From positions 5,034,886-5,098,885 of the forward strand of contig NC_019697.1 in the NCBI RefSeq assembly GCF_000317145.1: 64,000 nucleotides of DNA, in the 5' to 3' direction. Shown one piece after another: positions 27,101 through 35,257 of the stretch; position 1 is the first letter of the stretch; the number at the start of each line of letters is the position of its first letter. Source of the stretch: Chamaesiphon minutus PCC 6605 (GTDB lineage Bacteria; Cyanobacteriota; Cyanobacteriia; Cyanobacteriales; Chamaesiphonaceae). The position numbers and the translations under genes were made by a program. The notes under the pieces are model-generated. The model ran no database searches. It saw only the letters and a program-made list of their open reading frames with translations, and was not told the DNA's origin.

Positions 27101-27221
27101 CGAAGCCACGCGTAAAGCCGCTGCAACCGCAGCCTGGTGGTTGTTCGCCACCGGATTGACTTCGGGAATTGCCGCCGCGATCGCTGGTGCGCTGGCTGTC
27201 GGTCCGATCGTGGTTGGGTAG
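24144..27221 (+). CDS. 1025-aa membrane protein with six helical repeats
   Basis: N-terminal membrane segments at about 33-60, 88-112 and 117-150. From about residue 395 there are six tandem copies of a 90-100-residue helical unit (about 395-482, 490-575, 590-680, 690-775, 786-870, 885-970). The consensus core is ELNPDGIKRDL, then a DP motif, then DRDTLVQLLSQR and an IVDRV-type end. A degenerate copy may lie at 195-280. The C-terminus has another hydrophobic stretch (about 995-1025, AAWWLFATGLTSGIAAAIAG). No enzyme motif is seen. Start chosen for AGGAGCGAGCG upstream. I recognise the repeat style from large uncharacterised cyanobacterial proteins but know no function. The stop codon lies inside a TAGTGGA heptamer repeat. 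Confidence 0.85.
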   Translation: MLAIRSLFDSYGVTLLAQTAVVRETAFFSGPQFFTALVSGLFLTFGFQMLLTNLSVATGISAFSLAPNDEHKSDRHDGSGSSLPGIGTMAGIWTVVTVSIALFVACSLAVKLSLVPTATMGMTVGLSIWAAYFSILVWISSTTVGSLVGSVVSTATRGFQAVFGTATAALGMKAAGSELVSSAEAAAAAVRREMTSYIDPQEVQSSFKDLLSSVKPAELNIQDIRAEFEKIIKDSDLSKAIDKDNLPTLSRETFENLLKERTDLSPRDVKKIVDELDRSWHGTLGGGKQSGGLGKLIEQVRSAKPQDLLSGNFTQQLDRFIQDMGKGENPSQLEQALSTLMGVVLGRVDLSDLDVEKIKGQVKDVQSQLKDGAGKVADKVATPTLSPGASVIRADVEHYLREAYSWQMTPDRIEREFRDVLYDPNADARTIRQAIETLKPEEFTTQLQARGVFTQDKIAEIVSVLDRVRLRVLTEVRAAEAAGMLEKTQTAIDVYLRATPKQRLLSNESAREFKTLLLDDDADPQELHSRLSQIKQYRFFSVLQQRNDLSETEKTQIVQMLDPVLEVAIADTEGLQAGVKARVDTQWQQVQEYLRSTGKDELNPEGIKRDLQKLLEDPQAGIHDLKHRASSFDRDTLVQLLSQRKDLSQDQVNDILDRVESNWKQALHAPAAIVDKAKTQYEDTTHAIADYLRRTGKSELNPDGIKRDLTTLLQDPKTGLESIRDRISHIDRDTLVQLLRQREDFTEEEANAAVDRVQDTIRQVLRTPQRLAIRAQNRVNDFQTALGDYLRNTDKDELNPDGIKRDLGLLFQDPRLGVEHLGDRLSKVDRETIVALLSQRQDISPAEAEQIVDRVLAVRDRFVGQLEAIKAKVQSAIDSVLAKIRDYLNSLERPELNYDGITQDVRKLFDDPNAGFEALRDRLSHFDRDTLVAVISSRDDISEADANRIIDRVDGVRTNVLHRAERIQTQIQNRLDDIKHQAQAQAEATRKAAATAAWWLFATGLTSGIAAAIAGALAVGPIVVG

Positions 27222-27244
27222 TGGATAGTGGATAGTGGATAGTG
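27219..27244. repeat. TAGTGGA heptamer repeat
   Basis: Three full copies and part of a fourth. The first TAG is the stop codon of the repeat-protein gene. Confidence 0.8.
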
Positions 27245-27398
27245 ACTCGAACAATAAGCTGTTAATTTACTTGTCTTCTCCCCACTCCCCGCTTTAAATA
27301 AAACCTGTTTACAGAAAAGGCAGTTGTGCGGACAAGGATTTAAAACCTTTCCCTACAACTGCTTTTTGTCTTTGCAAAACTTGTGCTCGAGCGAGCGA

Positions 27399-27662
27399 CT
27401 AACTGACAACTTTGACTCTGGTGGTAGAACCATTGGTCGGTAAACCACTACCTTTTTTGCTCAGCTTATGTCTGAGATACTCAGCTTTGAGCCAATTTGA
27501 TGATATGGTCTGCGGTGATTCACCTGTAAACCGGGTGAGTGCAGCAAAATAACTCTGTTCCCGCGATGGGTAGATTTGGAGGTAGGTCTGTGCGAGCTTT
27601 ACATAGTCAGCAGGCATGGGTTTACTGTTATTCGATGAATAGAGTTGCACGAATATTATCAT
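27399..27662 (-). CDS. Small hypothetical protein
   Basis: Up to 87 aa; a start at the internal ATG 27617 (MPADYVKLAQTYLQIYPSRE) would give 72 aa and looks more natural because the upstream part is less protein-like. The body is helical (YFAALTRFTGESPQTISSNW, LKAEYLRHKL) with a basic C-terminus. No family recognised. Short gap to a repeat region on one side and a hairpin-rich tail on the other (GCAGTTGTGCGG / CAACTGC near 27320-27361). Confidence 0.45.
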   Translation of the reverse strand: MIIFVQLYSSNNSKPMPADYVKLAQTYLQIYPSREQSYFAALTRFTGESPQTISSNWLKAEYLRHKLSKKGSGLPTNGSTTRVKVVS

Positions 27663-27768
27663 AGGTCAGTGACTTAGGATCGTATCTCGATCGCTGCGCT
27701 GAGATTTTTTTGCTGTATAATTGGGCATCAATCTCAAAAAGACGCAAAACTGGTCACGGCAATATGAT

Positions 27769-27939
27769 CTCGATCGGTTTGAGATGAGATTTAGAGCGGA
27801 TGGGAGAACGGATTGTGGCGATGTAACGATAACCTGTAGGGGCGGTGCCTCGTGCCCGCCCCACACCAATGTCGAGCGTACTAATGGTCGGTGCTATGTT
27901 GTAATTGGTGAGGGTACCCACAAGGGGCACCCCTACAGA
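27769..27939. repeat. About 171-bp direct repeat, copy 1
   Basis: Begins CTCGATCGGTTTGAGATGAG and ends with CACCCCTACAGAT. Nearly identical to 27954-28124. Contains the palindromic word GGGTACCCACAAGGGGCACCC (27912-27932), also found at 48651. Reading frames across it are artefacts of the repeat. Confidence 0.85.
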
Positions 27940-27953
27940 TCCTTGTTCTAACA

Positions 27954-28124
27954 CTCGATCGGTTTGAGATGAGATTTCGAGCGGATGGGAGAACGGATTG
28001 TGGCGATGTAACGATAGCCTGTAGGGGCGGTGCCTCGTGCCCGCCCCACACCAATGTCGAGCGTACTAATGGTCGGTGCTATGTTGTAATTGGTGAGGGT
28101 ACCCACAAGGGGCACCCTACAGAT
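27954..28124. repeat. About 171-bp direct repeat, copy 2
   Basis: Offset 185 bp from copy 1 with a handful of changes, including a lost C near the end. The remaining space from 28125 to 28313 shows no gene. Confidence 0.85.
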
Positions 28125-28313
28125 TTTGGCGATGTCATGATAATTCGATCGATTAAACAATATTCATCGTTGGCTCGAACGATCGAAATGATTATTTGCT
28201 GAGGTTGTGAATAATTTATGCCATCTCGATCGACGTCCGCCAGCAATGCTCTAAAGACCACACTTGGCTAATGAGTGTGATATCGTCAGATTGGGGACGA
28301 TCGAGAGGTAAAT

Positions 28314-30224
28314 ATGCAATTGAAACCTTGGCAGTGGGCTGTTTTAATATCGCCGATCGCGATTGTCGTCATTTTTCTGCTGATTGCGGCGGGAACCAAA
28401 ATTCATGAATGGGGATTAAATTGGATTTGGGCGGTATTTACCTTGCTGTTGGTGGGGTGGCGATGGTTGTTAGTACGCTGGACGCAAGCCTCGATCGGGA
28501 AAAGCGCGGATGTAATTGCCGCAGCCAGTCGCGAACTCGAAGCGATTACTGCCAATGCGACGCCACTGACTGGAGATGCCGCCGAACGCGTCACTGCGGT
28601 GCTGCAACAGGTAATTAATGAGTCACAACTCGATCGACCGATTTGGGAAGATTGGACGACATTTTGGGCGCGGTGTCAGGAATTGATTGTCGCCATTGCC
28701 AAGATTTATCATCCCGAAGTCAAATACCCGTTGCTCAACATCTATGTTACCCAAGCTTATGGACTGATTCGGGGTACCACGGATGATATGGATGCTTGGA
28801 TGCAAAAACTCGCACCCGCACTCGATCGCGTGACGATCGCGCAGACGTATGAGGCTTACGAGACGTATCAAAAATTAGCACCATCGGCGCAAAAACTCTT
28901 AAAAGTGTGGAACTGGGCGCAATGGGTACTCAATCCCGTCTCGGCGATCGCCAGAACGACCACTCAGAAGTCCGCTAACCTTGCCGATCGCCAGTTGTTA
29001 GTAAATTTAGGTCAATTGACTCGCGAAGCGGCCTTGACGAACCTTTGTCGTCAGGCTGTGGCTCTATATAGTGGCAAGATCCAAGCTTTACCAGCGATCG
29101 CGACTAAAGCTCCAGCGGCGGCGACTACTCAAACTCTGCGCGAGATCCTCGTCGCTGCCGAACCTCAAGAACGCATCGAACAAAAACCGATCGATATTTT
29201 GCTAGTCGGACGCACGGGTGCGGGGAAAAGCAGTCTAATTAATACATTATTCGCGGCAGATTTAGCCGTCGTGGATGTCTTGCCGAGTACGGATCGGATT
29301 CAAAATTATCACTGGGAGACTCCTAGTGGTGAGAGCCTGACGCTGTGGGATAGTCCTGGCTACGAGCAAGCCAGTCGGGAGGATTTGCGCGATCGGGTAT
29401 TAGAATATGCAGGAACGGCGGATTTACTATTATTAGTTACTCCCGCGCTCGATCCGGCGTTACAGATGGATCGGGATTTTTTGGAGGAGCTAAAGAAAAC
29501 GGTTCCAGATTTACCCGTTATTACGATCGTGACTCAAGTCGATCGCGTGCGTCCGGTGCGGGAGTGGACGCCGCCTTATGATTGGCAATGGGGGACGCGT
29601 CCTAAGGAAGTTGCCATTCGGGAAGCGACGGCTTATCGGAGTGAATTTTTAGCGGAATATTGCGATCTGGTTTTACCTGTTGTTAATAGTAATAGCGACC
29701 GAGCGGCGTGGGGTTTAGATACCTTATCATTGGCTTTGCTGGAGAAGATCGAGCCGAGCAAACAAATTCGGTTGGCGCGCTTTTTAAGCAATCTAGATGC
29801 ACGGATCTTGGCGGCGGCGCAAATTATCGATCGATACAGTCTCCAGATGACGACGACGCAGGGACTCACCCAATTGCTCAAAAGTCCGGTGCTGGAGTTT
29901 ATCTCGACAATGACGACTGGTTCTTCTGCACTGGCGCAATTACTCGCCGCCCAAATTCCCGTCGAACAGTTGCCCGTGGTCGTCGGCAAGTTACAAATGG
30001 CCTACGATCTGCACTCACTCTTGAATACCAGCCAAACTAAAGCAATTAAATTCGACTTATTATCGCTGTGGCCGTTATTACTAAATAACACCGCCGCGCC
30101 GAATCTCAATGCCTATGCTTTCGGTCATGCACTCGTAGAATATTGGACGCGATCGCTGACTACAGCGCAATTTCAGGCACGGTTTGAGTACTATTTGCAG
30201 GCTAATAACAGATCGACAATCTAA
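28314..30224 (+). CDS. Membrane-anchored Era-like GTPase
   Basis: Length 636 aa. Two N-terminal membrane helices (about 8-27, AVLISPIAIVVIFLLIAAG, and 34-55) and a helical region to about 285. The GTPase domain starts at IDILLVGRTGAGKSSLIN with G1 GRTGAGKS (299-306), G3 DSPG (346-349) and G4 TQVD (407-410, a TKxD variant). A helical C-terminal domain of about 150 residues follows. It belongs to the loose group of membrane-linked TrmE-Era-Septin GTPases, some of which remodel membranes. The preceding large membrane repeat protein is on the same strand, but about 1.1 kb of repeats separate them. Confidence 0.88.
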   Translation: MQLKPWQWAVLISPIAIVVIFLLIAAGTKIHEWGLNWIWAVFTLLLVGWRWLLVRWTQASIGKSADVIAAASRELEAITANATPLTGDAAERVTAVLQQVINESQLDRPIWEDWTTFWARCQELIVAIAKIYHPEVKYPLLNIYVTQAYGLIRGTTDDMDAWMQKLAPALDRVTIAQTYEAYETYQKLAPSAQKLLKVWNWAQWVLNPVSAIARTTTQKSANLADRQLLVNLGQLTREAALTNLCRQAVALYSGKIQALPAIATKAPAAATTQTLREILVAAEPQERIEQKPIDILLVGRTGAGKSSLINTLFAADLAVVDVLPSTDRIQNYHWETPSGESLTLWDSPGYEQASREDLRDRVLEYAGTADLLLLVTPALDPALQMDRDFLEELKKTVPDLPVITIVTQVDRVRPVREWTPPYDWQWGTRPKEVAIREATAYRSEFLAEYCDLVLPVVNSNSDRAAWGLDTLSLALLEKIEPSKQIRLARFLSNLDARILAAAQIIDRYSLQMTTTQGLTQLLKSPVLEFISTMTTGSSALAQLLAAQIPVEQLPVVVGKLQMAYDLHSLLNTSQTKAIKFDLLSLWPLLLNNTAAPNLNAYAFGHALVEYWTRSLTTAQFQARFEYYLQANNRSTI

Positions 30225-30361
30225 CAATTTAGCTACGACTCGCTCTATATTTACGCGATCGAACTGTCGATCGTTCAACTTTTGTATCAGTTCAAAGCTA
30301 ATCATAGCAAGTATTCTAGCAAGACACAGAAATAATCTCGATTTTATTTAGCAAGATTTCT

Positions 30362-30954
30362 GGAAAGTGAATCCATCGATCTGTAGATATTGGTACGAAC
30401 ACAAAAGACACAACTCAAACCCACAGTTAACCACTCGAAAACACAGATTAAAGTCTAAATTAAATCTCCAAGTTTTCCGAAATTAACTCAATAACATTTG
30501 TTGTCTTGAGTGTAAGTAACCACTAAAAAACCATCTCTACTTAAATAGGAATACTCAGCTCATGAACTTCAAATCTATCCTCGTTCTCGGTCTCGGCGTC
30601 GCTACATTGGGTCTGACTCTTCCCGCTCATGCTGATACAGCTAATGTTAATACCAGCAGCCAAACTACCGTGATTACTGGCAACAAAAACAAGATCGACC
30701 AACGGAACACTTCCACCATTCGCAACACGGGCATCGGTCGTCCGACTTTTGAAAGCACTGGTAGCAGCAATGATAACGCTCAAGCTGTAGATGTTTTCGG
30801 CAATCGCAACCGTGTCGAGCAAAAAAATACTAGCGACATCAAAAACGTTCGTGTCAACCCCCGCCGCTACTAAGGTGTGACTGAGGTTGTCAGTTCACTT
30901 CACTGACAACCGCCGCTATTTAAACTCTTTGATTCGATTTTAATTAATTAATTC
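30362..30954. repeat. 593-bp identical block, copy 1
   Basis: Matches 40539-41131 base for base as far as I can read, offset 10177 bp, in direct orientation. It includes about 200 bp of upstream DNA, a complete curlin-like gene and its downstream hairpin (GTTGTCAGT ... ACTGACAAC). Confidence 0.85.
30562..30873 (+). CDS. Small secreted curlin-like repeat protein, copy A
   Basis: Length 103 aa. Signal peptide with cleavage after LPAHA (residue 24). The mature part has two imperfect units: QTTVITGNKNKIDQRNTS and QAVDVFGNRNRVEQKNTS, i.e. Q-x5-GNxN-x3-Q, which resembles the strand-loop-strand spacing of curlin (CsgA/CsgB) repeats. The protein is Asn/Thr/Ser/Gln-rich and ends in basic PRRY. Inferred: an exported, surface or extracellular fibre-forming protein. 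Identical to copy C at 40739 and almost identical to copy B. No CsgG-type exporter is visible in the window. AGGA precedes the ATG. Confidence 0.75.
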   Translation: MNFKSILVLGLGVATLGLTLPAHADTANVNTSSQTTVITGNKNKIDQRNTSTIRNTGIGRPTFESTGSSNDNAQAVDVFGNRNRVEQKNTSDIKNVRVNPRRY

Positions 30955-30984
30955 ACTCGCTAATACAACAGGAATACCCACATC

Positions 30985-31296
30985 ATGAACTTCAAATCTA
31001 TCCTCGTTCTCGGTTTAGGCGTCGCTACATTGGGTCTGACTCTTCCCGCTCATGCTGATACAGCTAATGTTAATACCAGCAGCCAAACTACCGTGATTAC
31101 TGGCAACAAAAACAAGATCGACCAACGGAACACTTCCACCATTCGCAACACGGGCATCGGTCGTCCGACTTTTGAAAGCACTGGTAGCAGCAATGATAAT
31201 GCTCAAGCTGTAGATGTTTTCGGCAATCGCAACCGTGTCGAGCAAAAAAATACTAGCGACATCAAAAACGTTCGTGTCAACCCCCGCCGCTACTAA
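30985..31296 (+). CDS. Small secreted curlin-like repeat protein, copy B
   Basis: Length 103 aa, same protein sequence as copy A with only a few synonymous base changes (GGTTTAGGC for GGTCTCGGC, GATAAT for GATAAC). 111 bp downstream of copy A with AGGAATA before its ATG, so the two are probably one transcript ending at the hairpin at 31346. The near-identity shows recent duplication or gene conversion. Confidence 0.75.
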   Translation: MNFKSILVLGLGVATLGLTLPAHADTANVNTSSQTTVITGNKNKIDQRNTSTIRNTGIGRPTFESTGSSNDNAQAVDVFGNRNRVEQKNTSDIKNVRVNPRRY

Positions 31297-31345
31297 GATG
31301 TGACTGTGGTTTTAACTCCAAACTTGTTTAATAACTCGTTTTAAC

Positions 31346-31395
31346 TCAAATCGCTCATTTACGTAAATTAGTAAATGAGCGATTTGATTTTTTTC
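31346..31395 (+). terminator. Terminator after the curlin-like pair A/B
   Basis: Perfect 17-bp stem, 31346-31362 with 31371-31387, followed by eight T residues. The rest of the gap to 31601 holds no gene but is related to 40425-40555 upstream of copy C. Confidence 0.9.
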
Positions 31396-31601
31396 GGATA
31401 TAGCAATCCAAAATTAGAACCTTATTTACATACTGGCCAGATGTCGATCGTGAGTTGCTAATATCACAAATCATTTTCGGTACAATGCTTGTGCAGTAAG
31501 AACTTTATCAATATTTAACTTCAGGCAAAATTTTATTTGAGAAGATTTACAGAAAGTGAATCCATCCATCAGATGGTTGGCTGTCAAAGGTAGGCTTGCT
31601 A

Positions 31602-32282
31602 TTATACATATTCTTTCAACACATATCCCACACCACGAATCGTATATAGCAGGCGTTTGGGATTATTTACCTCTAATTTGAGCCGTAGGGCACGAATGTA
31701 GACTTCAATAATGTTCGACTCGCCCATAAAATCATATCCCCAAACTTTTTCCAAAATTTGTTCGCGGGTCATTACTTGGCGAGGATGTCGGAGTAAATAT
31801 TCTAATAAATCGAATTCTTTGGCAGTTAATTCGACTATTTTCCCCTGTCGATAAACCTCACGAGTGAGACGATTGAGCGTTAGGTCTTCAAATTCAAATC
31901 GATCGATATCCTCAGACTGCAACCGTCGTAGTCTGGCTTTTACTCTTGCTAATAATTCTTCGATACTGAAGGGTTTAGTGACATAATCATCCGCTCCAGC
32001 ATTTAATCCGGCAACTCGATCGGGAATTTCATCTTTGGCAGTGAGCATAATAATCGGTACCTGAATTCCAGTCGATCGCAAACGCAGACACAGGTCTAGT
32101 CCAGAAATTCCTGGTAACATCCAATCTAAAATCAACAGATCGGGCTGGATATTTCGGGCCATCGTTAATCCGTCTAAGCCATTTTGGGCGACAGTCACCT
32201 GATAGCCTTCTAATGTTAATTCTTCTTCAATTAACCCTGCTAGTTTTGGGTCATCTTCAACTAAAAGAATTCGATCGTTCAT
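31602..32282 (-). CDS. OmpR-family response regulator
   Basis: Length 226 aa from ATG 32282 (MNDRILLVEDD); the frame extends five codons upstream. Receiver domain with acidic pocket VEDD, phosphoacceptor Asp in LLILDWMLPG, Thr in IIMLTAKDE and Lys in YVTKPFS. C-terminal winged helix with RLTREVYRQGKIVELTAKEF and YIRALRLKLEVNNPKRLLYT. Controlled by phosphorylation, most likely by the histidine kinase at 33798-35240. A spondin/RTX gene now sits between the two; a relic of the kinase 3' end lies just upstream of this start. Confidence 0.92.
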   Translation of the reverse strand: MNDRILLVEDDPKLAGLIEEELTLEGYQVTVAQNGLDGLTMARNIQPDLLILDWMLPGISGLDLCLRLRSTGIQVPIIMLTAKDEIPDRVAGLNAGADDYVTKPFSIEELLARVKARLRRLQSEDIDRFEFEDLTLNRLTREVYRQGKIVELTAKEFDLLEYLLRHPRQVMTREQILEKVWGYDFMGESNIIEVYIRALRLKLEVNNPKRLLYTIRGVGYVLKEYV

Positions 32283-32311
32283 ATCGATGATTTCCAAGCT
32301 AGTAATGCAAT
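32263..32311. repeat. Relic of kinase-end/regulator-start junction, copy 1
   Basis: About 40 of 49 bases match 33782-33830. Upstream of the regulator ATG it still encodes IALLAWKSSI followed by TGA, mirroring the kinase C-terminus IALPIWKSSP. Confidence 0.75.
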
Positions 32312-32401
32312 GAAAGGGGTAAGAATCTAGTAGTGTGGTTACTTCGTTTCTTCCCCCCCCGATCTCATTATATTAGCCTCAAGAGCGATCGAACTGTTGT
32401 T

Positions 32402-33541
32402 TTAGACGAAAGCAGATCCCGTAATGTCAGCAGCACTGACATTTCTCAAAATTGCCAGTTCATCATTACCAAAACTAATCACCGTGTTACGACCAACTCC
32501 AGAGATTGTCAGATCGCCGAAGTTGAGACCATTTGACAACCCGATGCGATCGCCACTGCCAAGATTAAAATCAATAATGGTGTCAAAGCCTTCGCCTTCA
32601 GAGAGGGTGAACACATCGCTGCCAGCACCACCTGTTAACCGATTGAATCCGCTGCCACCAAACAGAGTATCGTTGCCGTTGCCACCAAACAGGGTATCAT
32701 CACCTTCATTGCCATACAAATAATCATTACCATTGCCTCCGTGGAGACGATCGTTCCCAAGTCCGCCGACTAGCTTATCGTTGCCCAGTTCACCGCGTAA
32801 GTTATCGTCCCCAGCACCCCCATTAATCAGATCGTCTTGTTTGGTTCCGGTCAGATTGTCGCTGCCATCGGTACCAGTGATGGTGTTGAAGATGCGGAAC
32901 CGAGCGATTTTGTAGTCAGGTGCAGTAAAATCACCATTGACAAATCGAGGATCGCTCAAAATCGCACCACCTGGAATAAATCCAGTCGCCGCGCGAACCA
33001 CCCCATTTTCGGTAGTACCCGTATTGGGGGCTGACTGTCCAAAGAAGGCAGTATTGGCGGGGATTTCATCATTGACTTCGGTACCAGCATCTAAAACTTG
33101 GCTGCCGAGTACAATGAAATCGGCACCGAGGAAGTTGCCTTTAGCATCAAAGATCTCATGGGCGCGCTCGTTACCATTGGCAATGAAAAAGTCATTGCTG
33201 GGGAGAACCATCGAAGCATAGTTAAAATAGCGGCTGTTGGGATTGCTGGCATCCAAAGTTACCGTAAAAGAGCCTGTTTCACCTGGATCGATCGGACCAG
33301 GCGCGCCTACTAATGGCCCAGTAACCACTCCAGCAACAGTTCCAAATCCTGACTGGAGGAACTCAGCACCAATAACGCTAACGGTACCATCTTCAGAAAT
33401 TCGCTCTACCCCCAGAGAAGCAGGGCGACCGCGATCGTATGTATCGAACATACCATTATGAAATCCAAACCAAACAGGCGTGAGCAAGGTACCTTTAGTC
33501 GGTGCCAGATTTTCGATTTCAATGGTGAGTTGAGTTTGCAT
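32402..33541 (-). CDS. Spondin-domain and RTX calcium-binding repeat protein
   Basis: Length 379 aa. Residues 1-215 match the spondin_N type domain found in bacterial secreted proteins (TPVWFGFHNGMFDTYDRGRP, SVIGAEFLQSGFGTVAG, SRYFNYASMVLPSNDFFIAN). Residues 225-305 are RTX nonapeptides (GGAGDDNLRGELGNDKL, GGNGNDTLFGGSG) that bind calcium in a beta-roll. A C-terminal segment (GSDVFTLSEGEGFDTIIDFN) is typical of serralysin-type ends. No N-terminal signal peptide, consistent with type I secretion. It lies between a kinase and its regulator, framed by a duplicated 49-bp junction, so it appears to have been inserted there. Confidence 0.88.
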   Translation of the reverse strand: MQTQLTIEIENLAPTKGTLLTPVWFGFHNGMFDTYDRGRPASLGVERISEDGTVSVIGAEFLQSGFGTVAGVVTGPLVGAPGPIDPGETGSFTVTLDASNPNSRYFNYASMVLPSNDFFIANGNERAHEIFDAKGNFLGADFIVLGSQVLDAGTEVNDEIPANTAFFGQSAPNTGTTENGVVRAATGFIPGGAILSDPRFVNGDFTAPDYKIARFRIFNTITGTDGSDNLTGTKQDDLINGGAGDDNLRGELGNDKLVGGLGNDRLHGGNGNDYLYGNEGDDTLFGGNGNDTLFGGSGFNRLTGGAGSDVFTLSEGEGFDTIIDFNLGSGDRIGLSNGLNFGDLTISGVGRNTVISFGNDELAILRNVSAADITGSAFV

Positions 33542-33781
33542 GGCGAGCGTATGAGAATAATTTGGTTATGACTGCTAAAAATTAATCTCGATCTCAAGCA
33601 AATTTCATGACGAGTAAAGTATTAGAACAAACGGCTCTAATACTTTACTGGGTCGAAGATTTACCCGCTCCAGAAGAATTTAAGCAACAATCAAATTAAA
33701 TGCTAGAAAAATGAGGATGAGATGAAGATTAGCTGGATACAAGATAAAGCTTTGCGTATAAATACTTACAATCCTGACTCG

Positions 33782-33830
33782 AACAGCATTCGATCGTTCA
33801 TGGTGATGATTTCCAGATTGGTAATGCAAT
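33782..33830. repeat. Relic of kinase-end/regulator-start junction, copy 2
   Basis: Contains the last codons of the kinase, and directly overlapping its stop (ATGA) a short frame MNDRMLFESG that mirrors the regulator start MNDRILLVEDD. Confidence 0.75.
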
Positions 33831-35240
33831 TGTAAAAACACTGCCTTCACCTGGCTTCGAGCGCAGTGTAATTTTGCCATTCATTCCTTCAATTAAACTT
33901 TTGACGATCGCTAAACCCAAACCCGTTCCATCCCTAGAGCGAGTTGATGATTCTTCAGCTCGATAAAAACGCTCGAAAATGCGGTTTTGATGTTCTAGAG
34001 CGATCCCAATTCCTCGATCTCGAATGTGAATAATTGCCAGATCTGCGGTTTGTGCGATCGAGATCGAGATATCACCATTCGAGTACTTAATCGCATTATC
34101 CACGAGATTAATTAAAACTTGCATCAGTCGATCCTGGTCGGCGAGTGCAACAATATCTGCTGTAGTTGCCATCATCTCAATCGGATACTTGCTGACTTTT
34201 TGGCTCATTTCGATGACTTCAGCAACCAATGTATTTAGAACGACTGGGCTATGGCGAAAATGAAGATTGCCGCTATCGGCGCGGGCGAGATCGAGTAAAT
34301 CTTGCAGCATTCGGATCGTCCGATCTGTTTCGGCGATTGCTGTTTCAACAGCATGTTGCTGGTGATTGCTTAAATTGTCACCCCGCCGCAATAAACTTTG
34401 CAGATAGCCTAAAACCACGGTTAGCGGTGTGCGGAGTTCGTGAGAAACATTACCCACAAATTGACGCTGTTGCTCCCATGCCCCTGATAATCTAACTGTC
34501 ATCTCATTAAAAGCGGTTGCCAGTCCCAAAATCTCATCTGGAGCCTGTTGAAGTTCGAGTTTAGCCGCACCCAGATCGTCAGCAGAAACGTTGCTGGCAA
34601 TTTGGCTCATCTGTGCCAAAGGTTGAAGCGTTTTGCGAATTCGCTGGGAGATGGCGATCGTCAGCAGACAAATTGCCAGCAGTCCGATCGCAATTAGGCG
34701 ACTAATTCCAGTAGTTAATTGATGTCGATCGGTCGTGATATCTTGAGAGAGATATACTTTGCCCACCAGCATACCATTGACGGTCAGGGGATTTCCACAC
34801 AACACCAGATAGCGATCGCCATATTGGACAATCGTCGGCTTGACAGGTGCTGATGTTTGACTAATGGTGTTGACAAGATCGATCGATGGCATATTCATCC
34901 CTGAAGATTTGCTCAGAATCTTGCCATTAGGCTCTTTCACCCAGATTGCTACCCCCGATGTCGAAAGTTTATCGATCGTTCGTTTTAAACTAATTTCAAT
35001 AGTTTTCCCTTCACTATACATTTCCACCTGTTCGGGAAAGCGCATTGCCACGTATTCTAGCAGTTGCTTGTGAGAGGTTACTAAATTTTGCTCCATCTGC
35101 CATCCCGCCCAGAAGGCGACAGCACTAACCCCGATGGCCGAGAGAGTCACCAATTCTAGCGTCAACCGAAACTGTAATGAAGTCGGTGAAACTCGCATTC
35201 TGAAAAAGTTACGGATTGATTTTGGGATACGAGAGGGCAT
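33798..35240 (-). CDS. Two-component sensor histidine kinase
   Basis: Length 480 aa. Membrane helices at about 25-48 and 178-200 flank an extracytoplasmic sensor loop, followed by a HAMP linker. The dimerisation/phosphoacceptor box is VGNVSHELRTPLTVVLGY, then N-box NLVDNAIKYSNGD, G1 HIRDRGIGIALEHQ and G2 RSRDGTGLGLAIVKSLI. All ATPase motifs are intact. It should phosphorylate the OmpR-type regulator at 31602-32282. Only the RTX gene separates them; the order kinase then regulator with an ATGA overlap can be reconstructed from sequence relics. Signal unknown. Confidence 0.92.
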   Translation of the reverse strand: MPSRIPKSIRNFFRMRVSPTSLQFRLTLELVTLSAIGVSAVAFWAGWQMEQNLVTSHKQLLEYVAMRFPEQVEMYSEGKTIEISLKRTIDKLSTSGVAIWVKEPNGKILSKSSGMNMPSIDLVNTISQTSAPVKPTIVQYGDRYLVLCGNPLTVNGMLVGKVYLSQDITTDRHQLTTGISRLIAIGLLAICLLTIAISQRIRKTLQPLAQMSQIASNVSADDLGAAKLELQQAPDEILGLATAFNEMTVRLSGAWEQQRQFVGNVSHELRTPLTVVLGYLQSLLRRGDNLSNHQQHAVETAIAETDRTIRMLQDLLDLARADSGNLHFRHSPVVLNTLVAEVIEMSQKVSKYPIEMMATTADIVALADQDRLMQVLINLVDNAIKYSNGDISISIAQTADLAIIHIRDRGIGIALEHQNRIFERFYRAEESSTRSRDGTGLGLAIVKSLIEGMNGKITLRSKPGEGSVFTIALPIWKSSP

Positions 35241-35257
35241 TGAGGGAAAGGGGGAAA

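Noticed and set aside
24144-27221. Considered whether the 1025-aa protein is a transporter because of its N-terminal membrane helices.
   Set aside because: Only three or four helices and no transporter motif; most of the protein is soluble helical repeat.
27754-28202. Several overlapping ORFs of 60-77 aa on both strands (for example VGTLTNYNIAPTISTLDIG).
   Set aside because: They lie wholly in the tandem non-coding repeat and its palindromes; the same peptide appears twice because the DNA is duplicated. No start site or protein-like conservation.
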